Shown piece after piece: positions 40,797 to 50,424 of a DNA stretch of 64,000 bases; within the stretch, counting starts at the first letter, position 1; every line of letters starts with the position of its first letter. The position numbers were made by a program, and so were the translations under genes. The notes under the pieces were generated by a model. That model saw nothing but the letters and a program-made list of their open reading frames with translations. It did no database searches and had not been told where the DNA came from. The DNA is from Pseudoduganella aquatica (GTDB taxonomy: Bacteria; Pseudomonadota; Gammaproteobacteria; Burkholderiales; Burkholderiaceae_D): contig NZ_WWCU01000003.1 in assembly GCF_009857595.1 (NCBI RefSeq), positions 1-64,000 of the forward strand, read 5' to 3'.

Positions 40797-41467
40797 GCGA
40801 AATCTTGTTTGAATGCCATTTGCGTGCCGCTCAGGTCGAGCACGTCGCCGTCTTGCAGGCGCTGCGGCTGCTTGCCCAGCGGCGTGCCGTTGACCGTGGC
40901 GATGGCCTCGCCTTCGGCTTGCGCCACCGCATAGCCGTCCGGCGCGCGCGAAATGACGATGACCTGCACGCCGGGACGGCCCAGCGTGGTGAGCGGCTTG
41001 GTCAGCGGCAGCTGCTTGCCGGCGTTGGCGCCGTTCAGCACTTCGATGCGGCCCAGCACGGCGGCCGGCTGGGGCATGGCAGCGGCTGCGGCCAGCGGCG
41101 CCGGCGCCGGGCGGCGCGGGGCGGCAACCGGGACGGTGGCGCCCTCGCTGGCCGGGGCAGCCCCCGGGACCGGGCGCACGCCGTCCGCCAGGTATTCAAT
41201 CCTGTACTTGGCAATCTTGATGCTGTCCTGGTGTTGCAGGAAATGCTTGCCCACGCGCTGGCCGTTGACAAAAGTGCCATTGGTGCTGCGCAGGTCTTCC
41301 AGGAAGGATTCGTCGAGGATGGTGGTGATGACGGCGTGCTCGCCGCTGACGGCGGCATGGTCTAGCACGATGTCGTTGCGGCTGCGGCGGCCGATGCTCA
41401 TGCGCTCCCGGCTCAGCGGGACTTCCTGCTCAACCACGCCGTCGCGCGAAATGATGATCTTCCCCAA
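40793..41467 (-). CDS. Protein with two FHA domains
   Basis: 224 residues. The first FHA domain (about 5-95) has GRRSRND, VSGEHAVI and RSTNGTFVNG, the full phospho-Thr-binding set. An Ala/Pro linker (about 98-138) leads to a second, divergent FHA-like domain (LTTLGRPG, VNGTPL, LQDGDVLDLSGTQMAF) lacking the Arg and Ser of the binding site. The start is TTG at 41465-41467 with GGAGGG five bases ahead. No kinase is adjacent. It lies between the sucCD terminator and pilA. The role is unknown. Confidence 0.85.
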   Translation of the reverse strand: MGKIIISRDGVVEQEVPLSRERMSIGRRSRNDIVLDHAAVSGEHAVITTILDESFLEDLRSTNGTFVNGQRVGKHFLQHQDSIKIAKYRIEYLADGVRPVPGAAPASEGATVPVAAPRRPAPAPLAAAAAMPQPAAVLGRIEVLNGANAGKQLPLTKPLTTLGRPGVQVIVISRAPDGYAVAQAEGEAIATVNGTPLGKQPQRLQDGDVLDLSGTQMAFKQDFA

Positions 41468-41481
41468 ACCTACCCTCCGGA

Positions 41482-41512
41482 CAATAAAAAACGGGGAGCC
41501 GTAGCTCCCCGT
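41482..41512 (-). terminator. Rho-independent terminator after sucD
   Basis: ACGGGGAGC (41491-41499) pairs with GCTCCCCGT (41504-41512) over a 4-base loop. On the minus strand it is followed by TTTTTATTG. It lies between sucD and the FHA gene start, so the FHA gene needs read-through or its own promoter. Confidence 0.88.
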
Positions 41513-41534
41513 TATTATTCACTAAAAGAGTGAA

Positions 41535-42416
41535 TTACAGCATTGCTTTCAGCAGACGCGCCATTTCGGACGGGTTCTTAGTGACGGTAATGCCGCAGGC
41601 TTCCATGATTTCCAGCTTGGCTTGCGCGGTGTCTGCGCCGCCGGAGATCAGCGCGCCGGCGTGGCCCATGCGCTTGCCCGGAGGAGCGGTAACACCAGCG
41701 ATGAAGCCGACTACCGGCTTCTTCATGTTGTCCTTGATCCACAGAGCAGCGTTGGCTTCGTCTGGACCGCCGATTTCGCCGATCATGATGACCGCGTCGG
41801 TATCCGGATCGTCGTTGAAGGCCTTCATGATGTCGATGTGCTTCAGACCGTTGATCGGGTCGCCGCCAATACCAACTGCCGACGATTGGCCCAGGCCCAG
41901 AGCGGTCAGCTGTGCAACTGCTTCATAGGTCAGGGTGCCCGAACGGGAAACCACGCCGATGCGGCCCTTGCGGTGGATGTGGCCTGGCATGATGCCGATC
42001 TTGATTTCGTCTGGGGTGATCAGACCTGGGCAGTTAGGACCCAGCAGCAGGGTTTTCGAGCCGGCTTTGGCCATGCGGTCCTTCAGGGCCATCATGTCGC
42101 GGACAGGAATGCCTTCGGTGATGCAAATGGCCAGATCCATTTCGGCTTCCACGGCTTCCCAGATGGCGGCAGCTGCGCCTGCTGGTGGGACGTAGATCAC
42201 GGAAACGTTGGCGCCGGTTTCTTTTTTCGCTTCGGTAACGTTAGCGAAAATTGGAATGCCTTCGAAGTCTTCGCCGGCTTTCTTCGGGTTCACGCCTGCG
42301 ACGAAGGCATTTTTGCCGTTCGCGTATTCGCGGCACATACGGGTGTGGAACTGGCCGGTCTTGCCGGTGATGCCTTGGGTGACGACTTTGGTGTCTTTAT
42401 TGATCAGAATGGACAT
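41535..42416 (-). CDS. sucD: Succinyl-CoA synthetase alpha subunit
   Basis: 293 residues. With SucC it interconverts succinyl-CoA and succinate with nucleotide phosphorylation in the TCA cycle. [22 protein letters not shown] binds CoA in part, [10 protein letters not shown] is conserved, [10 protein letters not shown] is a family signature, and [10 protein letters not shown] holds the phosphohistidine. It starts 13 bases after sucC. Confidence 0.97.
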   Translation of the reverse strand: MSILINKDTKVVTQGITGKTGQFHTRMCREYANGKNAFVAGVNPKKAGEDFEGIPIFANVTEAKKETGANVSVIYVPPAGAAAAIWEAVEAEMDLAICITEGIPVRDMMALKDRMAKAGSKTLLLGPNCPGLITPDEIKIGIMPGHIHRKGRIGVVSRSGTLTYEAVAQLTALGLGQSSAVGIGGDPINGLKHIDIMKAFNDDPDTDAVIMIGEIGGPDEANAALWIKDNMKKPVVGFIAGVTAPPGKRMGHAGALISGGADTAQAKLEIMEACGITVTKNPSEMARLLKAML

Positions 42417-42429
42417 GTTGATTCCTTAA

Positions 42430-43599
42430 TTAAGCTTGACCGGCTGCAGCGGCGACGACGCTCTTGGCTGCGTCTTCCATGGTGTCGGCGGCGATGATAG
42501 GCAGACCGGAATCGGCCAGCATCTTCTTGCCCAGGTCTTCGTTGGTGCCCTTCATGCGCACCACCAGAGGCACTTTCAGCGAAACGGCTTTCGATGCGGT
42601 GATCACGCCTTCGGCGATCACGTCGCAACGCATGATGCCGCCGAAGATGTTCACCAGGATAGCTTTCAGCTCTGGGTTCTTCAGCATGATCTTGAACGCT
42701 TCGGTGACTTTCTCGGCAGTTGCGCCGCCGCCCACGTCCAGGAAGTTGGCCGGCTCGCCGCCGAACAGCTTGATGGTGTCCATGGTGGCCATGGCCAGGC
42801 CGGCGCCGTTGACCAGGCAGCCGATGTTGCCGTCCAGGGAGATGTAGGCCAGGTCGAATTTCGAGGCTTCGACTTCAGCTGGATCTTCTTCGTCCAGGTC
42901 GCGGTAAGCGACGATTTCCGGCTGGCGGAACAGGGCGTTGGCGTCGAAGTTGAACTTGGCGTCCAGGGCGATGACTTTGCCCGAACCGGTCAGGATCAGC
43001 GGGTTGATTTCGGCCAGCGATGCGTCGGTTTCCCAGTAGGCTTTGTACAGGCCTTGCAGGTTGGTGACGGCGTCGGCGATCGAACCTTCCGGTACGCCGA
43101 TTTTCGCGGCGATGCCGGCGGCTTCAGCGTCGGTCAGGCCGACGGCTGGGTCGATGGCGATGGTGTGGATCAGTTCTGGATGCGATTCAGCCACTTCTTC
43201 GATGTCCATGCCGCCTTCGGAGGAAGCCATCAGGACTACGCGCTGGGTAACACGGTCGGTCACCAGGGAAACATACAGTTCCTTCTTGATGTCCGCGCCT
43301 TCTTCGATCAGCAGGCGGCGCACTTTCTGGCCTTCCGCGCTGGTCTGGTGGGTAACCAGCTGCATGCCCAGGATCTGGTCAGCGTATTCTTTAACTTGTT
43401 CCAGCGACTTGGCCACTTTCACGCCGCCGCCTTTGCCGCGGCCGCCAGCATGGATCTGCGCCTTGACTACCCAAACCGAACCGCCCAGCGTCTCGGCAGC
43501 TTTGACTGCTTCGTCTACGGACAGGCACGGGATACCGCGCGGAACCGTCACTCCGAATTTTCGGAGGATTTCTTTGCCTTGATACTCATGGATTTTCAT
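42430..43599 (-). CDS. sucC: Succinyl-CoA synthetase beta subunit
   Basis: 389 residues. The ATP-grasp subunit binds nucleotide and succinate. [17 protein letters not shown] is the standard N-terminus, [19 protein letters not shown] the ATP lid, and [16 protein letters not shown] and [17 protein letters not shown] the C-terminal domain. ATG at 43597-43599 has GGGAAG upstream and gives the family length; the frame itself runs further. It heads sucCD. Confidence 0.97.
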   Translation of the reverse strand: MKIHEYQGKEILRKFGVTVPRGIPCLSVDEAVKAAETLGGSVWVVKAQIHAGGRGKGGGVKVAKSLEQVKEYADQILGMQLVTHQTSAEGQKVRRLLIEEGADIKKELYVSLVTDRVTQRVVLMASSEGGMDIEEVAESHPELIHTIAIDPAVGLTDAEAAGIAAKIGVPEGSIADAVTNLQGLYKAYWETDASLAEINPLILTGSGKVIALDAKFNFDANALFRQPEIVAYRDLDEEDPAEVEASKFDLAYISLDGNIGCLVNGAGLAMATMDTIKLFGGEPANFLDVGGGATAEKVTEAFKIMLKNPELKAILVNIFGGIMRCDVIAEGVITASKAVSLKVPLVVRMKGTNEDLGKKMLADSGLPIIAADTMEDAAKSVVAAAAGQA

Positions 43600-43667
43600 G
43601 CTGGCTTCCCTTTTGATTAAAACTGATGTTGAAAGTTGATATTTATAAAACGAGGATGGTGCGTGCG

Positions 43668-44240
43668 CTAGGCCAACTCGGGCTTGCTCGCTACCCAGCG
43701 CGGGTAAAACCGGGCAACTGCCCCGCCATCGGTACGCAGGGCGTGGCATTTGTCGAGCTGGAAAGGCTTTTCATGCGGAACGTTGTCGCTAGCCGCATCA
43801 TGCGTCGGCCAGACATCGTTAGCGAAGGCCTGGACTGCCGCCGTTGGCAGGATCTGGGCCAGTTCCGTCAGATGGGTGCACCCGGCGACGCCAGAGAGGC
43901 GCTGCTTGAGTTCATGCCGGAACCCCTTCATCAGGTTCAGTCCCACCAGGGCCGCGTACGCCGGGCCGATGGTGTTGCAGAAACCAGGATAGGGAACCGC
44001 GTCAGAAACGGCTTCGGCGGCAACGATGGTCAGTTGGCGGTCTACCGTAATGCGCAAGGAGAGGTCGTGCAGGGGCGTGCCGCCTTCGCGCATGCCGGAG
44101 GCGAGCTTGGTGGCGTTAACTTTGATGTCGGTGATACGGGCGTCAAGATCCCATAGGCCATCCTCGCGCGCGAACGCCTGGATGTCTATAGCGCGCGTGT
44201 GCCGCAGCGCACGTCGGGAGACTGGAGTTGACAGGGACAT
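43668..44240 (-). CDS. DUF2889 family protein
   Basis: 190 residues, cytoplasmic. [32 protein letters not shown] is the start of the DUF2889 family, with [37 protein letters not shown] sequence in the middle and CTHLTEL following. The Cys/His-containing segment GCTHLTE is conserved in the family. Function is unknown. It lies upstream of sucC on the same strand with 68 bp between. The 231 bp ahead of it (44241-44471) holds its promoter region; I saw no other feature there. Confidence 0.85.
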   Translation of the reverse strand: MSLSTPVSRRALRHTRAIDIQAFAREDGLWDLDARITDIKVNATKLASGMREGGTPLHDLSLRITVDRQLTIVAAEAVSDAVPYPGFCNTIGPAYAALVGLNLMKGFRHELKQRLSGVAGCTHLTELAQILPTAAVQAFANDVWPTHDAASDNVPHEKPFQLDKCHALRTDGGAVARFYPRWVASKPELA

Positions 44241-44471
44241 AAGACCGATGCCGCTTGCGCGGCAAAAATTAGTAAGCAGCCTTGCACTATTCTCTTAACA
44301 AGAATGCACGTTGCCGCAGCTTCTACGGACAACCACCGCACCCGCGGTGCTGCAAAAACCCCAAAAGTGTAGCACACCCCGGCGCGAGTTGCGACGTGGC
44401 ATATGTTAATTAGCGACTTTTCATGAGCCTGCGCGGGGCGCCGCCATGCTAGCCCCGGGCTGTCCCCGGCC

Positions 44472-46094
44472 CTATTTCAGGCTCTCGTAGGGCGCGCTGG
44501 GGCCGCTCAGTTCCAGCGTCACCGGGCGCGGCCCTGGCTGGTACATGGGCGACGCAAAACTGGCGCGCGCGTCGCTGCCCTGCCACGCCACGGCGCCGAG
44601 TTCCAGCACCGAGGCGAACATGCTGGCGTGGCCGACCGGCTTGGCGCGGTTGGCCTGCAAGGCGGCCACCACCGCCGGATAGGCCCGGCGGTAAGCCGCG
44701 TTCATCCACACCAGCAAGGGCACGTGGGTGTCGTAGCGGGTGGGGCCGGGCTGGGCGTGCATGAAGAGCTGACGCTGGTCGTCGAACAGGTTTTCACCGT
44801 GGTCGGAGGTAAACACCAGCACGGCCGGGCGCTGCTCGGCCTGCAGCACCGCGATCATGCGGGCCAGGAAGCGGTCGGTCTCGACCACCGTGTTGTCATA
44901 GGAATTGATGGCCTCGGCCTTGTTCTTCGGCAGCGGATTGTCGACGCCGGCGTCGCTCAAGGTGGGATGGAACACGCGCGAGGCGCCGCTGTAGCGTTCC
45001 TCGTACGGAATGTGGCTGCCTATCATATGCAGCACCAGGAACTGGCGCGGCCCGGCCTGGCGCACGAAGGAGGTGAACATCGGCAGCAGGTTGTCGTCGG
45101 TGCGCAGGTGGAAGTCCATGCTGTTGCGGGCATATTCCCGCACCTCGGCGCTGGCGCCGTAGACGGACACCTCCTGGTTGGACAGCCAGGCGGTGCGGAA
45201 ACCGGCTTCGCGGAAGGTGGGCACCAGCGTGGCGCGCTGCTTGCCCGTCGCATGGCTCACGATGGCAGGCATGGCATAGCCGGTCCAATTGGCGGTGGAC
45301 GCCACGTCGGGGAAGGACAGCAATTGCGGCCCCAGCGCGGCCAGCCCTGGCGTGGTGTTGCGCGCGTAGCCGTTGATGCCGAGATGGTCGCTGCGCAGGC
45401 TTTCGCCCACCACCAGCACCACCAGCATGGGTGTGTCGCCCACAATGGAACGGCCCTGCACGCTGGCAAAACCGGCCCCCGCAATCGCGCGCTCGTAGCC
45501 GATCACGCGCCACAGCGAGGCCGCCAGGCCGCTGGGGAAAGCCAGGTTGATGGTGGATTGTTCCAGCAGCGGCGGCAGGCGCACGGCGTGGCCCACGGCC
45601 TGGCGCGCCACCAGGGCCAGCATTACCGGCATCAGGCAGCAGGCCAGCAGGCGCTTGCGCGCGGCCGTGTCCAGCCGCCAGCCGGGGCTGATGGAAAAGG
45701 CCAGCCACAGGTAGAGCAGCAGGCTGAGCGGCACCAGCCACAGCTTCCAGCCAAAGGAGGCCAGCACTTGCGCGCTCATGGCCAGCCCGGTGTTGAGCGC
45801 GGAGGACAGCAGCGCGTCGCCGGGCACGCTGCCGTAGGCCAGGGTCAGATAGCAATAGGGGCCGGCCAGCAGCGCCAGCGGCGTCCACAGCAGGAAATAG
45901 CGGCGCACACCGGGCGCCAGCACCAGGGGCGCGGCCAGCAGCAGAAGGGAGAAGGCCAGCAGGGCCAGCGCGTCGCTGGCGCCTTGGACGTGGTCGGTAT
46001 TTAGAACGGCCCAGCTGGGCAGCCATAGCCAGGCCGCCAGCAGCAAAGCCTTCAGGGCGTCGCTACGCGTCGCCACCGAGGCCGTCCAGCTCAT
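44472..46094 (-). CDS. Phosphoethanolamine transferase/sulfatase-like membrane enzyme
   Basis: 540 residues. About five membrane segments (to about residue 170) precede a periplasmic alkaline-phosphatase-fold domain. The motifs match EptA-type phosphoethanolamine transferases: [22 protein letters not shown] (E231), [14 protein letters not shown] (T271, probable nucleophile), [12 protein letters not shown] and [12 protein letters not shown] (D431-H432). The E-to-T spacing of 40 equals that in EptA. The disulfide cysteines of EptA are missing, so the target (lipid A, glucan or other) is open. Its first 32 bases overlap recX, implying coupling to recA-recX. Confidence 0.85.
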   Translation of the reverse strand: MSWTASVATRSDALKALLLAAWLWLPSWAVLNTDHVQGASDALALLAFSLLLLAAPLVLAPGVRRYFLLWTPLALLAGPYCYLTLAYGSVPGDALLSSALNTGLAMSAQVLASFGWKLWLVPLSLLLYLWLAFSISPGWRLDTAARKRLLACCLMPVMLALVARQAVGHAVRLPPLLEQSTINLAFPSGLAASLWRVIGYERAIAGAGFASVQGRSIVGDTPMLVVLVVGESLRSDHLGINGYARNTTPGLAALGPQLLSFPDVASTANWTGYAMPAIVSHATGKQRATLVPTFREAGFRTAWLSNQEVSVYGASAEVREYARNSMDFHLRTDDNLLPMFTSFVRQAGPRQFLVLHMIGSHIPYEERYSGASRVFHPTLSDAGVDNPLPKNKAEAINSYDNTVVETDRFLARMIAVLQAEQRPAVLVFTSDHGENLFDDQRQLFMHAQPGPTRYDTHVPLLVWMNAAYRRAYPAVVAALQANRAKPVGHASMFASVLELGAVAWQGSDARASFASPMYQPGPRPVTLELSGPSAPYESLK

Positions 46095-46539
46095 CGAGGT
46101 CCACGCCTTTCATGGCGGTCTGGATGGCGCGCTGGGAGAAGCCGCGCTGCAGCAGGAAGCGCATTTGCTTGCTGCGCTCCTGGGCGTCCCGCGGCAGAGC
46201 GCCGAATTTGCGGCGCCACACTTCGCAGCAGCGCGCCGTTTCGTCTTCGGCCAGGCCGGCCTTCAATTCGCTCAGCGCTTCGCCCTTGATGCCGTGCTGT
46301 TGCAGCTCGGCCACAATGCGGCTGTTGCCGTAGCGCGCGGCGCGGCGGTGGATCAGCGATTCGGAGAAGCGTTCTTCGGACAGCCAGTTGTTTTTTTCGA
46401 GGAAGTCGAGCAGGGCTTCGATGTCCTCGCCCTCCTCCGCATGGCGCGCCAGCTTGCGCGCCAGCTCCATGCGGCTGTGCTCGCGCGCCGACAACAATCG
46501 CAGCGCGCGCGCTTTCAGGCTGATGGGAGGCAGAGGCAT
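46063..46539 (-). CDS. recX: Recombination regulator RecX
   Basis: 158 residues. RecX binds RecA filaments and limits their activity. The helical repeats are clear: [49 protein letters not shown] sequence, then the third repeat near the C-terminus. It follows recA on the same strand with a paired REP element between them. Its 3' end overlaps the next gene by 32 bases. Confidence 0.93.
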   Translation of the reverse strand: MPLPPISLKARALRLLSAREHSRMELARKLARHAEEGEDIEALLDFLEKNNWLSEERFSESLIHRRAARYGNSRIVAELQQHGIKGEALSELKAGLAEDETARCCEVWRRKFGALPRDAQERSKQMRFLLQRGFSQRAIQTAMKGVDLDELDGLGGDA

Positions 46540-46566
46540 GGTGGGAATTCGCTGGTTCGCCGGCTT

Positions 46567-46649
46567 GGCGGGTTACGCGGCCTTGCCGCTAACCCGCCCT
46601 ACGCAACTATAACGTAGGGCGGGTTAGACGCGCAGCGGCGTAACCCGCC
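46567..46649. repeat. Paired REP-like element (BIME), copy 4
   Basis: First unit GGCGGGTTACGC...GCTAACCCGCCCTACG (46567-46603), second GTAGGGCGGGTTAG...GTAACCCGCC (46614-46649), spacer about 10 bases. It sits between recA and recX, 12 bases after the recA stop. Hairpins here could lower recX expression relative to recA. Confidence 0.86.
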
Positions 46650-46660
46650 GCACAGCCAGC

Positions 46661-47728
46661 TTACTCGACGGCTTTGAGCTTGGGCGCCGGCTCGGCGCCC
46701 AGCGCTGGCAGCGCGCGCACACCCAACGAGGCGCGTACCTTGTTTTCGATTTCGTGCGCCAGTTCCGGACGCTCCACCAGGTAGGTGCGGGCGTTGTCCT
46801 TGCCCTGGCCGATGCGCTCGCCGTTGTAGCTATACCAGCTGCCGGACTTCTCGACGATTTTCGCTTCCACGCCCAGGTCGATGATCTCGCCTTCGCGCGA
46901 GGTGCCCGCGCCGTACAGGATGTCGAAGTGCGCTTCCTTGAACGGCGGCGCGATCTTGTTCTTGACGACCTTGACCTTGGTTTCGTTGCCGATCACTTCG
47001 TCGCCCGACTTGATGGAGCCGGTGCGGCGGATGTCCAGGCGCACGGAGGCGTAGAACTTCAGCGCGTTGCCGCCGGTGGTGGTTTCCGGCGAACCGAACA
47101 TCACGCCGATCTTCATGCGGATCTGGTTGATGAAGATAACCAGGGTGTTGGTGCGGTTGATGGAGCCGGTCAGCTTGCGCAGCGCCTGGGACATCAAACG
47201 GGCTTGCAGGCCAGGCAGCGAGTCGCCCATGTCGCCTTCGATCTCGGCGCGCGGCGTCAGCGCGGCGACGGAGTCGACCACCACCATGTCCACGGAACCG
47301 GAGCGCACCAGCGCGTCGCAGATTTCCAGGGCCTGTTCACCGGTGTCCGGCTGCGAAATGAGCAGCTCGTGCAGGTTCACGCCCAGCTTTTGCGCATAGC
47401 CCACGTCCAGCGCGTGCTCGGCGTCGATAAAGGCGCAGGTGCCGCCCAGTTTCTGCATCTCGGCGATGGTTTGCAGCGTCAGCGTGGTTTTACCCGACGA
47501 TTCCGGGCCGTAGATTTCCACCACGCGGCCGCGCGGCAGGCCGCCTACGCCCAGCGCGATGTCCAGGCCCAGCGAGCCGGTGGAGACCACTTGCACTTCT
47601 TCGATCGGCGCGCTGGCGTCCATGCGCATGACCGAGCCCTTGCCGAACTGCTTTTCAATTTGTGCCAGTGCTGCGGCAAGCGCCTTGGCTTTTTCGCCTG
47701 CGGGTACTGCGCCTTTTTTGTCGTCCAT
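46661..47728 (-). CDS. recA: Recombinase RecA
   Basis: 355 residues. RecA forms filaments on single-stranded DNA for recombination and stimulates LexA self-cleavage. [20 protein letters not shown] is the Walker A region, [20 protein letters not shown]alker B, and [21 protein letters not shown] the L2 DNA-binding loop. Length and sequence match betaproteobacterial RecA. A LexA-type box precedes it. Confidence 0.98.
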   Translation of the reverse strand: MDDKKGAVPAGEKAKALAAALAQIEKQFGKGSVMRMDASAPIEEVQVVSTGSLGLDIALGVGGLPRGRVVEIYGPESSGKTTLTLQTIAEMQKLGGTCAFIDAEHALDVGYAQKLGVNLHELLISQPDTGEQALEICDALVRSGSVDMVVVDSVAALTPRAEIEGDMGDSLPGLQARLMSQALRKLTGSINRTNTLVIFINQIRMKIGVMFGSPETTTGGNALKFYASVRLDIRRTGSIKSGDEVIGNETKVKVVKNKIAPPFKEAHFDILYGAGTSREGEIIDLGVEAKIVEKSGSWYSYNGERIGQGKDNARTYLVERPELAHEIENKVRASLGVRALPALGAEPAPKLKAVE

Positions 47729-47768
47729 GATGATCTTTCGGCAAGTGGTTTAGTCGATTCAGGTGGTA

Positions 47769-47784
47769 CTGTATAAAAAACCAG
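47769..47784 (-). promoter_or_regulatory. LexA (SOS) box upstream of recA
   Basis: CTGTATAAAAAACCAG matches the CTGT-N8-ACAG consensus with one mismatch in the right arm. It lies about 40 bases before the recA ATG and overlaps the likely -10 (TATACA on the minus strand), with TTGCAA about 15 bases further up as -35. Confidence 0.8.
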
Positions 47785-47888
47785 TGCTTTTTGCAAGCAT
47801 TGTTTTCAATCGCGTTTGAGGCGGATCAAAAACTGGCCCCCTTGAGTAAAATGAAACACAATGGGGGCTTCTGCAACCGGGTGACATT

Positions 47889-48581
47889 ATGCGTATTTTA
47901 CTTGCCGAAGACGACAGCGTCCTGGCCGACGGGCTGACCCGCTCGCTGCGCCAGTCCGGCTATGCGATCGATTATGTAAAGAACGGCCAGGAGGCGGACA
48001 CCGCCCTGGCCACCCAGGAGTTCGACCTGCTGATACTGGACCTGGGCCTGCCCAAGCTGTCCGGGCTGGAGGTGCTGCGCCGCCTGCGCGCGCGCTCCTC
48101 GCTGCTGCCGGTGCTGATACTGACGGCGGCCGACTCCATCGAGCAGCGCGTGAACGGCCTGGACCTGGGCGCGGACGACTATATGGCCAAGCCCTTCGCG
48201 CTGTCCGAGCTGGAGGCGCGGGTGCGCGCGCTGACCCGGCGCGGCCAGGGCGGCGGGTCGGCCATCATCAAGCACGGCCCGCTCAGCTACGACCAGGTGG
48301 GCCGCAGCGCCTATATCAACGACCAGATGCTGGACCTGTCGGCGCGCGAACTGGGCCTGCTGGAGGTGCTGCTGGCGCGCACCGGGCGGCTGGTGTCCAA
48401 GGAGCAGCTGGTGGACCACCTGTGCGAGTGGGGCGAGGAAGTGAGCAACAACGCCATCGAAGTCTATGTGCACCGGCTGCGCAAGAAGATCGAAGTGGGC
48501 GGCGTGCGCATCGCCACCGTGCGCGGGCTGGGCTACTGCCTGGAAAAGTTCAGCGACACGCCGCGCGGCGAAGCCAAGTAA
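47889..48581 (+). CDS. OmpR-family response regulator
   Basis: 230 residues. The REC domain (1-115) has acidic pocket EDD near residue 7-9, the acceptor Asp in LLILDLGLPKLSG, and the Lys of MAKPFALSEL. The winged-helix DNA-binding domain (about 130-222) ends with VSNNAIEVYVHRLRKKIE and TVRGLGYCLE. It resembles the TctD/QseB group. It is divergent from recA (160 bp) and is followed 3 bases later by its sensor kinase, then by a symporter pair it may regulate. Confidence 0.94.
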   Translation: MRILLAEDDSVLADGLTRSLRQSGYAIDYVKNGQEADTALATQEFDLLILDLGLPKLSGLEVLRRLRARSSLLPVLILTAADSIEQRVNGLDLGADDYMAKPFALSELEARVRALTRRGQGGGSAIIKHGPLSYDQVGRSAYINDQMLDLSARELGLLEVLLARTGRLVSKEQLVDHLCEWGEEVSNNAIEVYVHRLRKKIEVGGVRIATVRGLGYCLEKFSDTPRGEAK

Positions 48582-48584
48582 GCC

Positions 48585-50123
48585 GTGGGCGAGCGCGAGG
48601 CCGCAGCAGCCAGCCAGCAGGACCAGGACGACCTGTCCTGGCAGGAGCCTGCCGGCGCCGTCAAGGAGGACGACATCCAGCACTCGCTGTTCGGCGAGAT
48701 CCTGGACTGGATGCTGGCCCCGCTGCTGCTGCTGTGGCCGATGAGCATCGCCATCACCTACCTGGTGGCCAAGTCCATCGCCAACCAGCCCTTCGACCAT
48801 GCGCTGGAAGACAGCGTGACCGTGCTGGCGCAGCAGGTCCACGAAGTGAACGGCAAGCTGGCGCCGCGCCTGCCCGGCTCGGCGCGCGACATCCTGCGCG
48901 CGGACGACGTGGACAGCGTGTACTTCCAGATCGCCGGCCCCGACGGCGCCTACGTGGACGGCGACCGCGAGCTGGCCGCGCCGCAGGAGGAAGACCGGGC
49001 CAAGCCCGGCATGGTGCAGTTCCGCAACGGCAATATGCACGGCACGCCCATCCGCATCGCCTACTCATGGGTGGCGCTGGAGGACCAGGGTGCCGAGGAG
49101 TCGCGCGTGGCGCTGGTGCAGGTGGCCGAGACGCTGGAAAAACGCGCCAAGCTGGCCAATGAAATCATCAAGGGCGTGATCCTGCCGCAGTTCATTGTGC
49201 TGCCCATTGTGCTGGCCCTGGTGTGGTTCGCGCTGGCGCGGGGGCTGTCGCCGCTGGCCCAGCTGCAGGAACGCATCCGCGCGCGCAGCTCGGACGACCT
49301 GAGCCCCATCGATTCGCGCCAGGTGCCGGAAGAGATCACGCCGCTGGTGCGCTCGCTCAACGAGATGCTGGCCCGGCTGTCGCTGTCGATCGAGATGCAG
49401 AAGCGCTTCATCGCCGACGCCGCCCACCAGATGAAAACCCCGCTGGCGGGCATGCGCATGCAGTCCGAGCTGGCGCTGCGCCAGACCGACCAGGGCGAAA
49501 TCCACCGCTCGCTGGAGCAGCTGGCGAAAAGTTCGGAGTCGGCCACGCGGCTGGTGAACCAGCTGCTGGCCCTGGCGCGCGCCGAGAACCAGCCACAGGC
49601 CGGCGCCGCGCTGCTGCCGGTGGACCTGGCCGAGCTGGCGCGCAGCGCCGTGCGCGATTGGGTGCCGGCCTCCTTCAACTACCGCATCGACCTGGGCTTC
49701 GAGGCCCCGGCCGAAGGGGAAGTGCCGATCGAGGGCAACCCCACCATGCTGCGCGAGATGCTGTCCAACCTGATCGACAACGCGCTGCGCTACACGCCGG
49801 CCGGCGGCGCCGTCACCGTGCGCGTGCGGCGCTCCGAGCACGAGGGCGTGGTGGAGGTGGAGGACACCGGCCCCGGCATTCCGCCGGCCGAGCGCAGCCA
49901 CGTGTTCGAGCGTTTCTACCGCATCCTCGGCAGCAGCGCCGAGGGCAGCGGCCTGGGGCTGGCCATCGTGCGCGAGATCGCGCAGCAGCACGGCGCCGAC
50001 ATCGACATTTTCAGCAACCCGCGCAGCAACAACGCCAAGCTGCCCGGCAGCTTGTTCCGCCTGATCTTCCCGCTGCGCGCGCCCGACGACGAACCGCCAG
50101 CAGACGAGCCCCATTATGGATGA
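48585..50123 (+). CDS. Membrane sensor histidine kinase (TctE-like)
   Basis: 512 residues, GTG start. The N-terminus is polar; TM1 is about 45-68, then a periplasmic sensor domain (about 70-190) and TM2 (about 198-218). HAMP, HisKA with the phospho-His in RFIADAAHQMKTPLAGM, and HATPase_c (N box LSNLIDNALRYTPAGG, G box GSGLGLAIV) follow. It pairs with the upstream regulator. Its stop overlaps the DUF4212 gene start by 8 bases, so the four genes look like one transcript. Confidence 0.93.
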   Translation: MGEREAAAASQQDQDDLSWQEPAGAVKEDDIQHSLFGEILDWMLAPLLLLWPMSIAITYLVAKSIANQPFDHALEDSVTVLAQQVHEVNGKLAPRLPGSARDILRADDVDSVYFQIAGPDGAYVDGDRELAAPQEEDRAKPGMVQFRNGNMHGTPIRIAYSWVALEDQGAEESRVALVQVAETLEKRAKLANEIIKGVILPQFIVLPIVLALVWFALARGLSPLAQLQERIRARSSDDLSPIDSRQVPEEITPLVRSLNEMLARLSLSIEMQKRFIADAAHQMKTPLAGMRMQSELALRQTDQGEIHRSLEQLAKSSESATRLVNQLLALARAENQPQAGAALLPVDLAELARSAVRDWVPASFNYRIDLGFEAPAEGEVPIEGNPTMLREMLSNLIDNALRYTPAGGAVTVRVRRSEHEGVVEVEDTGPGIPPAERSHVFERFYRILGSSAEGSGLGLAIVREIAQQHGADIDIFSNPRSNNAKLPGSLFRLIFPLRAPDDEPPADEPHYG

Positions 50124-50424
50124 CACCACCAGCACCGCCGCCAGCACTGCGGCAGCGTCCCTGCGCGCGCGGCGCGAGCAGCACTGGCGCCGCACGCGCC
50201 GCCTCACCGCCGCCCTGCTGCTGCTATGGCTGGCCACCAGCTTCTGCGCCGTCTTCTTCGCGCGCGAGCTGACCGGGCTGATGCTGTTCGGCTGGCCGCT
50301 GTCCTTCTACCTGGCGGCGCAAGGCGCCTCGCTGGTCTACCTGGCCATCATAGGCGGCTACGCCTGGCGCATGCGCCGGCTCGACCAGCAGTTTGCCGCC
50401 GCCGCGCAGGGAGGGCAGGCATGA
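50116..50424 (+). CDS. DUF4212 small subunit of a sodium/solute symporter
   Basis: 102 residues with two membrane helices (about 30-50 and 60-85). RREQHWRRTRRLTAALLLLWL and FGWPLSFYLAAQGASLVYL are the DUF4212 hallmark. The family is always found next to a large SSS symporter and is thought to be its small subunit. It overlaps the kinase gene by 8 bases and the symporter gene by 4 (ATGA). Confidence 0.92.
   Translation: MDDTTSTAASTAAASLRARREQHWRRTRRLTAALLLLWLATSFCAVFFARELTGLMLFGWPLSFYLAAQGASLVYLAIIGGYAWRMRRLDQQFAAAAQGGQA

Noticed and set aside
44250..44264. GCCGC/GCGGC hairpin just upstream of the DUF2889 gene as a riboswitch or attenuator
   Set aside because: A five-base stem alone is too little, and no known riboswitch pattern surrounds it.
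44472..46094. Loss of the Thr nucleophile in the phosphoethanolamine-transferase-like protein (GES instead of GET)
   Set aside because: In EptA the nucleophile lies about 40 residues after that Glu; Thr271 occupies that place here, so the active site looks complete.
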